This document shows, piece after piece, positions 12,004 to 24,364 of a DNA stretch of 64,000 nt. Under the pieces are notes generated by a model that saw only the letters and a program-made list of their open reading frames with translations, did no database searches and was not told the origin of the DNA. The position numbers were made by a program, and so were the translations under genes. Within the stretch, counting starts at the first letter, position 1, and the number at the start of each line of letters is the position of its first letter. The stretch lies in NCBI GenBank assembly GCA_035771175.1, contig JAYMFD010003854.1, positions 28,314-92,313 of the forward strand. Direction: 5' to 3'. Source of the stretch: Paratinospora sagittata. Lineage: Eukaryota > Streptophyta > Magnoliopsida > Ranunculales > Menispermaceae.

Positions 12004-13438
12004 AAATGTGTTTGAAGCAATCGCGACCAATCCACCGGATTGATTTCTCCGCCTACTCTTTGAGCGATTCCCAATATCCTTCTATGAACCCTCGGAATAG
12101 ATGGAACTCTGTTTCAATATCCCGATGAATTTTTTACCCCTAAATCTCAAATTTTGCTTTCAATGAACTAAATAAACTTAAAAAATTTGTTTGAGGCAAT
12201 CGCGACAAATCCACCGGATTGCTTTCTCCACCTGCTCTTTTAGCGAGTCCCAATATCCTTCTAGCAACCCCCCAGAATAGATGGAACTCCGTTCCAATAT
12301 CCCGATGAATTTTTGACCCCTAAATCTCAAATTTTTTGTTTAAATGAACTAAATTTACTTAGAAAATGTGTTTGAGGCAATCGCTACCAATCCACTAGAT
12401 TGCTTTCTCCTCCAACTCTTTGAGCGAGACCCAGTATCCTTCTATGAACCCCCGGAATAGATGGAACTCCGTTCCAATATCCCGATGAATTTTTTACCAT
12501 TAAATCACAAATCTTGGTTTAAATGAACTAAATTTACTTAGAAAATGTGTTTGAAGCAATCGCGACCAATCCACCGGATTGCTTTCTCCACCAACTCTTT
12601 GATCGAGTCCCAATATCCTTCTATGAACCCCCGAAATAGATGAAACTCCGTTCCAATATCCCGGTGAATTTTTTACCCCCAAATCTAAAATTTTGGTTTA
12701 AATGAACTAAATATACTTAGAAAAAGTAATTGAGGCAATCGCGACCAATCCACCATATTGCTTTGTCCACCAACTCCTTGAGGGAGTCCCAATATCCTTC
12801 AAACAACCCCCCAGAATAGATGGAACTCCGTTTCAATATCCCGATGAATTTTTTACCATTAAATCTCAAATTTTGGTTTAAATGAACTAAATTTACTCAG
12901 AAAATGTGTTTGAAGCAATCACGACCAATCCACCGGATTGCTTTCTCCGCCTACTCTTTGAGCGAGTCCCAATATCCTTCTAGCAACCCCCCAAAATAGA
13001 TGGAACTCCGTTCCAATATCCCGATGAATTTTTGACCATTAAATCTCAAATTTTGGTTTAAATGAACTAAATATACTTAGAAAAAGTGTTCGAGGCAATC
13101 GCGACCAATCCACCGGATTGCTTTCTCCACCCACTCCTTGACCGAGTCCCAATATCCTCAACCAACCCCCAGAATAGATGGAACTCCGTTTCAATATCAC
13201 GAGAATTTTTTACCATTAAATCTCAAATTTTGGTTTAAATGAACTAAATTTACTTAGAAAATGTGTTTGAAGCAATCACGACCAATCCACCGGATTGCAT
13301 TCTCCGCCTACTCTTTGAGCGAGTCCCAATATCCTTCTAGCAACCCCCCAAATTAGATGGAACTCCGTTCCAATATCCCGATGAATTTTTGACCACTAAA
13401 TCTCAAATTTTGGTTTAAATGAACTAAATTTACTTAGA
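11469..13438 (+). repeat. 11-mer HOR unit, isolated left copy (1,970 bp)
   Basis: Order G 11469, H 11648, I 11827, A 12004, B 12183, C 12364, D 12543, E 12722, F' 12902, I 13082, F 13259. It has the same length, order and private markers (AATCGATGG in H, AATCAAGTAAATA at the H end, CACCTGCTC in B) as the units at 27,948-35,648, about 16.5 kb away. The closing F has CAAATTAGATGG, a variant shared with the units that follow it here. Confidence 0.9.
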
Positions 13439-15229
13439 AAATGTATTTGAGGCAATCGCGGCCAATCCACCAGATTGCTATCTCCACCAACTCTTTTAGC
13501 GAGTCTTAATATCCTTCTAGGAACCCCCGGAATAGATGGAACTCCGTTCCAAAATCCCGGTGAATTTTTGACAACCAAATCTAAAATTTTCGTTTAAATG
13601 AACTAAATATACTTAGAAAAAGTGTTTCAGGCAATCGCGACCAATCCACCGGATTGCTTTCTCTACCAACTCCTTGAGCGAGTCCCAATATCCTTCAAGC
13701 AACCCCCAGAATAGATGGAACTCCGTTTCATTATCCCGATGAATTTTTGACCATTAAATCTCAAATTTTGGTTTAAATGAACTAAATATACTTAGAAAAA
13801 GTGTTCGAGGTAATCGCGACCAATCCACCGGATTGCTTTCTCCACCCACTCCTTGACCGAGTCCCAATATCCTCAACCAACCTCCAGAATAGATGGAAAT
13901 CTGTTTCAATATCCCGATGAATTTTTGACCATTAAATCTCAAATTTTGGTTTAAATGAACTAAGTTTACTTAGAAAATGTGTTTGAAGCAATCGCGACCA
14001 ATCCACCAGATTGATTTCTCCACCTACTCTTTGAGCGATTCCCAATATCCTTCTATGAACCCTCGGAATAGATGGAACTCTGTTTCAATATCCCGATGAA
14101 TTTTTTACCCCTAAATCTCAAATTTTGCTTTCAATGAACTAAATTAACTTAAAAAATTTGTTTGAGGCAATCGCGACAAATCCACCAGATTGCTTTCTCC
14201 ATCTCACTTTTAGCGAGTCCCAATATCCTTCTAGCAACCCCCCAGAATAGATGGAACTCTGTTCCAATATCCCGATGAATTTTTGACCCCTAAATCTCAA
14301 ATTTTTTGTTTAAATGAACTAAATTTACTTAGAAAATGTGTTTGAGGCAATCGTTACCAATCCACTAGATTGCTTTCTCCACCAACTCTTTGGGCGAGTC
14401 CCAATATCCTTCTATGAACCCCCGGAATAGATGGAACTCCGTTCCAATATCCTGATGAATTTTTGACCATTAAATCTCAAATTTTGGTTTAAATGAACTA
14501 AATATACTTAGAAAAAGTGTTCGAGGCAATCGCGACCAATCCACCGGATTGCTTTCTCCACCCACTCCTTGACCGAGTCCCAATATCCTTCAAACAACCC
14601 CCCAGAATAGATGGAACTCCGTTTCAATATCCCGATGAATTTTTTACCATTAAATCTCAAAATTTGGTTTAAATGAACTAAATTTACTCAGAAAATGTGT
14701 TTGAAGCAATCACGACCAATCCACCGGATTGCTTTCTCCGCCTACTCTTTGAGCGAGTCCCAATATCCTTCTAGCAACCCCCCAAAATAGATGGAACTCC
14801 GTTCCAATATCCCGATGAATTTTTGACCATTAAATCTCAAATTTTGGTTTAAATGAACTAAATATACTTAGAAAAAGTGTTCGAGGCAATCGCGACCAAT
14901 CCACCGGATTGCTTTCTCCACCCACTCCTTGACCGAGTCCCAATATCCTCAACCAACCCCCAGAATAGATGGAACTCCGTTTCAATATCACGAGAATTTT
15001 TTACCATTAAATCTCAAATTTTGGTTTAAATGAACTAAATTTACTTAGAAAATGTGTTTGAAGCAATCACGACCAATCCACCGGATTGCATTCTCCGCCT
15101 ACTCTTTGAGCGAGTCCCAATATCCTTCTAGCAACCCCCCAAATTAGATGGAACTCCGTTCCAATATCCCGATGAATTTTTGACCACTAAATCTCAAATT
15201 TTGGTTTAAATGAACTAAATTTACTTAGA
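13439..15229 (+). repeat. 10-mer HOR unit (1,791 bp)
   Basis: Order G 13439, H 13618, I' 13797, A 13975, B 14154, C 14334, I/E 14513, F' 14693, I 14873, F 15050. The B has a 1-bp loss in CATCTCACTTTTAGC, shared with the B at 15945. The I/E monomer opens as I (GTGTTCGAGGC) and ends as E (TTCAAACAACCCCCC). The unit recurs with small changes as the first part of the 20-mer to its right. Confidence 0.9.
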
Positions 15230-18200
15230 AAATGTATTTGAGGCAATCGCGGCCAATCCACCAGATTGCTATCTCCACCAACTCTTTTAGCGAGTCTTAA
15301 TATCCTTCTAGGAACCCCCGGAATAGATGGAACTCCGTTCCAAAATCCCGGTGAATTTTTGACAACCAAATCTAAAATTTTCGTTTAAATGAACTAAATA
15401 TACTTAGAAAAAGTGTTTCAGGCAATCGCGACCAATCCACCGGATTGCTTTCTCTACCAACTCCTTGAGCGAGTCCCAATATCCTTCAAGCAACCCCCAG
15501 AATAGATGGAACTCCGTTTCATTATCCCGATGAATTTTTGACCATTAAATCTCAAATTTTGGTTTAAATGAACTAAATATACTTAGAAAAAGTGTTCGAG
15601 GTAATCGCGACCAATCCACCGGATTGCTTTCTCCACCCACTCCTTGACCGAGTCCCAATATCCTCAACCAACCTCCAGAATAGATGGAAATCTGTTTCAA
15701 TATCCCGATGAATTTTTGACCATTAAATCTCAAATTTTGGTTTAAATGAACTAAGTTTACTTAGAAAATGTGTTTGAAGCAATCGCGACCAATCCACCAG
15801 ATTGATTTCTCCATCTACTCTTTGAGCGATTCCCAATATCCTTCTATGAACCCTCGGAATAGATGGAACTCTGTTTCAATATCCCGATGAATTTTTTACC
15901 CCTAAATCTCAAATTTTGCTTTCAATGAACTAAATTAACTTAAAAAATTTGTTTGAGGCAATCGCGACAAATCCACCAGATTGCTTTCTCCATCTCACTT
16001 TTAGCGAGTCCCAATATCCTTCTAGCAACCCCCCAGAATAGATGGAACTCTGTTCCAATATCCCGATGAATTTTTGACCCCTAAATCTCAAATTTTTTGT
16101 TTAAATGAACTAAATTTACTTAGAAAATGTGTTTGAGGCAATCGTTACCAATCCACTAGATTGCTTTCTCCACCAACTCTTTGGGCGAGTCCCAATATCC
16201 TTCTATGAACCCCCGGAATAGATGGAACTCCGTTCCAATATCCTGATGAATTTTTGACCATTAAATCTCAAATTTTGGTTTAAATGAACTAAATATACTT
16301 AGAAAAAGTGTTCGAGGCAATCGCGACCAATCCACCGGATTGCTTTCTCCACCCACTCCTTGACCGAGTCCCAATATCCTTCAAACAACCCCCCAGAATA
16401 GATGGAACTCCGTTTCAATATCCCGATGAATTTTTGACCATTAAATCTCAAATTTTGGTTTAAATGAACTAAATTTACTCAGAAAATGTGTTTGAAGCAA
16501 TCACGACCAATCCACCGGATTGCTTTCTCCGCCTACTCTTTAAGCGAGTCCCAATATCCTTCTAGCAACCCCCCAAAATAGATGGAACTCCGTTCCAATA
16601 TCCCGATGAATTTTTGACCATTAAATCTCAAATTTTGGTTTAAATGAACTAAATATACTTAGAAAAAGTGTTCGAGGCAATTGCGACCAATCCACCGGAT
16701 TGCTTTCTCCACCCACTCCTTGACCGAGTCCCAATATCCTCAACCAACCCCCAGAATAGATGGAACTCAGTTTCAATATCCCGAGAATTTTTTACCATTA
16801 AATCTCAAATTTTGGTTTAAATGAACTAAATTTACTTAGAAAATGTATTTGAGGCAATCGCGGCCAATCCACCAGATTGCTATCTCCACCAACTCTTTTA
16901 GCGAGTCTTAATATCCTTCTAGGAACCCCCGGAATAGATGGAACTCCGTTCCAATATCCCGGTGAATTTTTGACCCCCAAATCTAAAATTTTGGTTTAAA
17001 TGAACTAAATATACTTAGAAAAAGTGTTTGAGGCAATCGCGACCAATCCACCGGATTGCTTTCTCTACCAACTCCTTGAGCGAGTCCCAATATCCTTCAA
17101 GCAACCCCCAGAATAGATGGAACTCCGTTTCAATATCCCGATGAATTTTTGACCATTAAATCTCAAATTTTGGTTTAAATGAACTAAATATACTTAGAAA
17201 AAGTGTTCGAGGCAATCGCGACCAATCCACCGGATTGCTTTCTCCACCCACTCCTTGACCGAGTCCCAATATCCTCAAGCAACCCCCAGAATAGATGGAA
17301 CTCCGTTTCAATATCCCGATGAATTTTTGACCATTAAATCTCAAATTTTGGTTTAAATGAACTAAATTTACTTAGAAAATGTGTTTGAAGCAATCGCGAC
17401 CAATCCACCGGATTGATTTCTCCGCCTACTCTTTGAGCGATTCCCAATATCCTTCTATGAACCCTCGGAATAGATGGAACTCTGTTTCAATATCCCGATG
17501 AATTTTTTACCCCTAAATCTCAAATTTTGCTTTCAATGAACTAAATTAACTTAAAAAATTTGTTTGAGGCAATCGCGACAAATCCACCGGATTACTTTCT
17601 CCACCTACTCTTTTAGCGAGTCCCAATATCCTTCTAGCAACCCCCCAGAATAGATGGAACTCCGTTCCAATATCCCGATGAATTTTTGACCCCTAAATAT
17701 CAAATTTTTTGTTTAAATGAACTAAATTTACGTAGAAAATGTGTTTGAGGCAATCGTTACCAATCCACTAGATTGCTTTCTCCACCAACTCTTTGAGCGA
17801 GTCCCAATATCCTTCTATGAACCCCCGGAATAGATGGAACTCCGTTCCAATATCCCGATGAATTTTTGACCATTAAATCTCAAATCTTGGTTTAAATGAA
17901 CTAAATTTACTTAGAAAATGTGTTTGAAGCAATCGCGACCAATCCACCGGATTGCTTTCTCCACCAACTCTTTGATCGAGTCCCAATATCCTTCTATGAA
18001 CCCCCGAAATAGATGAAACTCCGTTCCAATATCCCGGTGAATTTTTTACCCCCAAATCTAAAATTTTGGTTTAAATGAACTAAATATACTTAGAAAAAGT
18101 AATTGAGGCAATCGCGACCAATCCACCATATTGCTTTGTCCACCAACTCCTTGAGGGAGTCCCAATATCCTTCAAACAACCCCCCAGAATAGATGGAACT

Positions 18201-18811
18201 CCGTTTCAATATCCCGATGAATTTTTGACCATTAAATCTCAAATTTTGGTTTAAATGAACTAAATTTACTCAGAAAATGTGTTTGAAGCAATCACGACCA
18301 ATCCACCGGATTGCTTTCTCCGCCTACTCTTTGAGCGAGTCCCAATATCCTTCTAGCAACCCCCCAAAATAGATGGAACTCCGTTCCAATATCCCGATGA
18401 ATTTTTGACCATTAAATCTCAAATTTTGGTTTAAATGAACTAAATATACTTAGAAAAAGTGTTCGAGGCAATCGCGACCAATCCACCGGATTGCTTTCTC
18501 CACCCACTCCTTGACCGAGTCCCTATATCCTCAACCAACCCCCAGAATAGATGGAACTCCGTTTCAATATCACGAGAATTTTTTACCATTAAATCTCAAA
18601 TTTTGGTTTAAATGAACTAAATTTACTTAGAAAATGTGTTTGAAGCAATCACGACCAATCCACCGGATTGCATTCTCCGCCTACTCTTTGAGCGAGTCCC
18701 AATATCCTTCTTGCAACCCCCCAAATTAGATGGAACTCCGTTCCAATATCCCGATGAATTTTTGACCACTAAATCTCAAATTTTGGTTTAAATGAACTAA
18801 ATTTACTTAGA
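15230..18811 (+). repeat. 20-mer composite HOR unit, copy 1 (3,582 bp)
   Basis: A 9-mer (G 15230, H, I', A, B, C, I/E, F', I to 16840) followed by an 11-mer (G 16841, H, I', A 17377, B, C, D 17916, E 18095, F' 18275, I 18455, F 18632). The two halves differ by D-E in place of I/E and by an additional F. B at 17556 has TACGTAGAAAATG at its end, a marker repeated at 21,138 and 23,646. Confidence 0.9.
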
Positions 18812-21800
18812 AAATGTATTTGAGGCAATCGCGGCCAATCCACCAGATTGCTATCTCCACCAACTCTTTTAGCGAGTCTTAATATCCTTCTAGGAACCCC
18901 CGGAATAGATGGAACTCCGTTCCAAAATCCCGGTGAATTTTTGACAACCAAATCTAAAATTTTCGTTTAAATGAACTAAATATACTTAGAAAAAGTGTTT
19001 GAGGCAATCGCGACCAATCCACCGGATTGGTTTCTCTACCAACTCCTTGAGCGAGTCCCAATATCCTTCAAGCAACCCCCAGAATAGATGGAACTCCGTT
19101 TCATTATCCCGATGAATTTTTGACCATTAAATCTCAAATTTTGGTTTAAATGAACTAAATATACTTAGAAAAAGTGTTCGAGGTAATCGCGACCAATCCA
19201 CCGCATTGCTTTCTCCACCCACTCCTTGACGAGTCCCAATATCCTCAACCAACCTCCAGAAGAGATGGAAATCTGTTTCAATATCCCGATGAATTTTTGA
19301 CCATTAAATCTCAAATTTTGGTTTAAATGAACTAAATTTACTTAGAAAATGTGTTTGAAGCAATCGCGACCAATCCACCAGATTGATTTCTCCACCTACT
19401 CTTTGAGCGATTCCCAATATCCTTCTATGAACCCTCGGAATAGATGGAACTCTGTTTCAATATCCCGATGAATTTTTTACCCCTAAATCTCAAATTTTGC
19501 TTTCAATGAACTAAATTAACTTAAAAAATTTGTTTGAGGCAATCGCGACAAATCCACCGGATTGCTTTCTCCACCTACACTTTTAGCGAGTCCCAATATC
19601 CTTCTAGCAACCCCCCAGAATAGATGGAACTCTGTTCCAATATCCCGATGAATTTTTGACCCCTAAATCTCAAATTTTTTGTTTAAATGAACTAAATTTA
19701 CTTAGAAAATGTGTTTGAGGCAATCGTTACCAATCCACTAGATTGCTTTCTCCACCAACTCTTTGGGCGAGTCCCAATATCCTTCTATGAACCCCCGGAA
19801 TAGATGGAACTCCGTTCCAATATCCTGATGAATTTTTGACCATTAAATCTCAAATTTTGGTTTAAATGAACTAAATATACTTAGAAAAAGTGTTCGAGGC
19901 AATCGCGACCAATCCACCGGATTGCTTTCTCCACCCACTCCTTGACCGAGTCCCAATATCCTTCAAACAACCCCCCAGAATATATGGAACTCCGTTTCAA
20001 TATCCCGATGAATTTTTGACCATTAAATCTCAAATTTTGGTTTAAATGAACTAAATTTACTCAGAAAATGTGTTTGAAGCAATCACGACCAATCCACCGG
20101 ATTGCTTTCTCCGCCTACTCTTTAAGCGAGTCCCAATATCCTTCTAGCAACCCCCCAAAATAGATGGAACTCCGTTCCAATATCCCGATGAATTTTTGAC
20201 CATTAAATCTCAAATTTTGGTTTAAATGAACTAAATATACTTAGAAAAAGTGTTCGAGGCAATCGCGACCAATCCACCGGATTGCTTTTTCCACCCACTC
20301 CTTGACCGAGTCCCAATATCCTCAACCAACCCCCAGAATAGATGGAACTCATTTTCAATATCCCGAGAATTTTTTACCATTAAATCTCAAATTTTGGTTT
20401 AAATGAACTAAATTTACTTAGAAAATGTATTTGAGGCAATCGCGGCCAATCCACCAGATTGCTATCTCCACCAACTCTTTTAGCGAGTCTTAATATCCTT
20501 CTAGGAACCCCCGGAATAGATGGAACTCCGTTCCAATATCCCGGTGAATTTTTGACCCCCAAATCTAAAATTTTGGTTTAAATGAACTAAATATACTTAG
20601 AAAAAGTGTTTGAGGCAATCGCGACCAATCCACCGGATTGCTTTCTCTACCAACTCCTTGAGCGAGTCCCAATATCCTTCAAGCAACCCCCAGAATAGAT
20701 GGAACTCCGTTTCAATATCCCGATGAATTTTTGACCATTAAATCTCAAATTTTGGTTTAAATGAACTAAATATACTTAGAAAAAGTGTTCGAGGCAATCG
20801 CGACCAATCCACCGGATTGCTTTCTCCACCCACTCCTTGACCGAGTCCCAATATCCTCAAGCAACCCCCAGAATAGATGGAACTCCGTTTCAATATCCCG
20901 ATGAATTTTTGACCATTAAATCTCAAATTTTGGTTTAAATGAACTAAATTTACTTAGAAAATGTGTTTGAAGCAATCGCGACCAATCCACCGGATTGATT
21001 TCTCCGCCTACTCTTTGAGCGATTCCCAATATCCTTCTATGGACCCTCGAAATAGATGGAACTCTGTTTCAATATCCCGATGAATTTTTTACCCCTAAAT
21101 CTCAAATTTTGCTTTCAATGAACTAAATTAACTTAAAAAATTTGTTTGAGGCAATCGCGACAAATCCACCGGATTACTTTCTCCACCTACTCTTTTAGCG
21201 AGTCCCAATATCCTTGTAGCAACCCCCCAGAATAGATGGAACTCCGTTCCAATATCCCGATGAATTTTTGACCCCTAAATATCAAATTTTTTGTTTAAAT
21301 GAACTAAATTTACGTAGAAAATGTGTTTGAGGCAATCGTTACCAATCCACTAGATTGCTTTCTCCACCAACTCTTTGAGCGAGTCCCAATATCCTTCTAT
21401 GAACCCCCGGAATAGATGGAACTCCGTTCCAATATCCCGATGAATTTTTGACCATTAAATCTCAAATCTTGGTTTAAATGAACTAAATTTACTTAGAAAA
21501 TGTGTTTGAAGCAATCGCGACCAATCCACCGGATTGCTTTCTCCACCAACTCTTTGATCGAGTCCCAATATCCTTCTATGAACCCCCGAAATAGATGAAA
21601 CTCCGTTCCAATATCCCGGTGAATTTTTTACCCCCAAATCTAAAATTTTGGTTTAAATGAACTAAATATACTTAGAAAAAGTAATTGAGGCAATCGCGAC
21701 CAATCCACCATATTGCTTTGTCCACCAACTCCTTGAGGGAGTCCCAATATCCTTCAAACAACCCCCCAGAATAGATGGAACTCCGTTTCAATATCCCGAT

Positions 21801-21856
21801 GAATTTTTTACCCCCAAATCTAAAATTTTGGTTTAAATGAACTAAATATACTTAGA
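18812..21856 (+). repeat. 20-mer composite HOR unit, copy 2 (cut after 17 monomers)
   Basis: Same order as 15,230-18,274, offset by about 3,582 bp: G 18812, H 18991, I' 19170, A 19347, B 19526, C 19707, I/E 19886, F' 20066, I 20246, G 20423, H 20602, I' 20781, A 20959, B 21138, C 21319, D 21498, E 21677. The last E has a D-like tail (TTTTTTACCCCC) and is followed by a second E instead of F', so the copy ends there in an E duplication. Confidence 0.9.
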
Positions 21857-24364
21857 AAAAGTAATTGAGGCAATCGCGACCAATCCACCATATTGCTTTG
21901 TCCACCAACTCCTTGAGGGAGTCCCAATATCCTTCAAACAACCCCCCAGAATAGATGAAACTCCGTTTCAATATCCCGATGAATCTTTGACCATTAAATC
22001 TCAAATTTTGGTTTAAATGAACTAAATTTACTTAGAAAATGTGTTTGAAGCAATCACGACCAATCCACCGGATTGCATTCTCCGCCTACTCTTTGAGCGA
22101 GTCCCAATATCCTTCTAGCAACCCCCCAAAATAGATGGAACTCCGTTCCAATATCCCAATGAATTTTTGACCACTAAATCTCAAATTTTGGTTTAAATGA
22201 ACTAAATTTACTTAGAAAATGTATTTCAGGCAGTCGCGGCCAATCCACCAGATTGCTATCTCCACCAACTCTTTTAGCGAGTCTTAATATCCTTCTAGGA
22301 ACCCCCGGAATAGATGGAACCCCGTTCAATATCCCGATGAATTTTTGACCCCCAAATCTAAAATTTTGGTTTAAATGAACTAAATATACTTAAAAAGAGT
22401 GTTTGAGGCAATCGCGGCCAATCCACCGAATTGCTTTCTCTACCAACTCCTTGAGCGAGACCCAATTTCCTTCAAGCAACCCCCAGAATAGATGGAACTC
22501 CGTTTCAATATCCCGATGAATTTTTGACCATTAAATCTCAAATTTTAGTTTAAATGAACTAAATATACTTAGAAAAAGTGTTCGAGGCAATCGCGACCAA
22601 TCCACCGGATTGCTTTCTCCACCCACTCCTTGACCGAGTCCCAATATCCTCAACCAACCCCCAGAATAGATGGAACTCCGTTTCAATATCCCGAGAATTT
22701 CTTACCATTAAATCTCAAATTTTGGTTTAAATGAACTAAATTTACTTAGGAAATGTGTTTGAAGCAATCACGACCAATCCACCGGATTGCATTCTCCGCC
22801 TACTCTTTGAGCGAGTCCCAATATCCTTCTAGCAACCCCTCAAAATAGATGGAACTCCGTTCCAATATCCCGATGAATTTTTGACCACTAAATCTCAAAT
22901 TTTGGTTTAAATGAACTAAATTTACTTAGAAAATGTACTTGAGGCAATCGCGGCCAATCCACCAGATTGCTATCTCCACCAACTCTTTTAGCGAGTCTTA
23001 ATATCCTTCTAGGAACCCCCGGAATAGATGGAACTACGTTCCAAAATCCCGGTGAATTTTTGACAACCAAATCTAAAATTTTCGTTTAAATGAACTAAAT
23101 ATACATAGAAAAAGTGTTTGAGGCAATCGCGACCAATCCACCGGATTGCTTTCTCTACCAACTCCTTGAGCGAGTCCCAATATCCTTCAAGCAACCCCCA
23201 GAATAGATGGAACTCCGTTTCAATATCCCGATGAATTTTTGACCATTAAATCTCAAATTTTGGTTTAAATGAACTAAATATACTTAGAAAAAGTGTTTGA
23301 GGCAATCGCGACCAATCCACCGGATTGCTTTCTCCACCCACTCCTTGACCGAGTCCCAATATCCTCAAGCAACCCCCAGAATAGATGGAACTCCGTTTCA
23401 ATATCCCGATGAATTTTTGACCATTAAATCTCAAATTTTGGTTTAAATGAACTAAATTTACTTAGAAATTGTGTTTGAAGCAATCGCGACCAATCCACCG
23501 GATTGGTTTCTCCGCCTACTCTTTGAGCGATTCCCAATATCCTTCTATGAACCCTCGGAATAGATGGAACTCTGTTTCAATATCCCGATGAATTTTTTAC
23601 CCCTAAATCTCAAATTTTGCTTTCAATGAACTAAATTAACTTAAAAAATTTGTTTGAGGCAATCGCGACAAATCCACCAGATTACTTTCTCCACCTACTC
23701 TTTTAGCGAGTCCCAATATCCTTCTAGCAACCCCCCAGAATAGATGGAACTCCGTTCCAATATCCCGATGAATTTTTGACCCCTAAATATCAAATTTTTT
23801 GTTTAAATGAACTAAATTTACGTAGAAAATGTGTTTGAGGCAATCGTTACCAATCCACTAGATTGCTTTCTCCACCAACTCTTTGAGCGAGTCCCAATAT
23901 CCTTCTATGAACCCCCGGAATAGATGGAACTCCGTTCCAATATCCCGATGAATTTTTGACCATTAAATCTCAAATCTTGGTTTAAATGAACTAAATTTAC
24001 TTAGAAAATGTGTTTGAAGCAATCGCGACCAATCCACCGGATTGCTTTCTCCACCAACTCTTTGATCGAGTCCCAATATCCTTCTATGAACCCCCGAAAT
24101 AGATGAAACTCCGTTCCAATATCCCGGTGAATTTTTTACCCCCAAATCTAAAATTTTGGTTTAAATGAACTAAATATACTTAGAAAAAGTAATTGAGGCA
24201 ATCGCGACCAATCCACCATATTGCTTTGTCCACCAACTCCTTGAGGGAGTCCCAATATCCTTCAAACAACCCCCCAGAATAGATGGAACTCCGTTTCAAT
24301 ATCCCGATGAATTTTTGACCATTAAATCTCAAATTTTGGTTTAAATGAACTAAATATACTTAGA
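21857..24364 (+). repeat. Mosaic block E-F-G-H-I-F-G-H-I'-A-B-C-D-E
   Basis: Starts: E 21857, F 22037, G 22217, H 22395, I 22574, F 22751, G 22931, H 23110, I' 23289, A 23467, B 23646, C 23827, D 24006, E 24185. E-F-G-H shares private variants with 8063-8778 (GATGAATCTTTGACC in E, AAGAGTGTTTGAGG opening H, CCAATTTCC). From the end of H it matches the block around 10,218 instead (AAATTTTAGTTTAAATG). I'-A-B-C-D-E from 23289 matches the 20-mer type. It therefore joins pieces of at least three neighbours. Confidence 0.82.
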
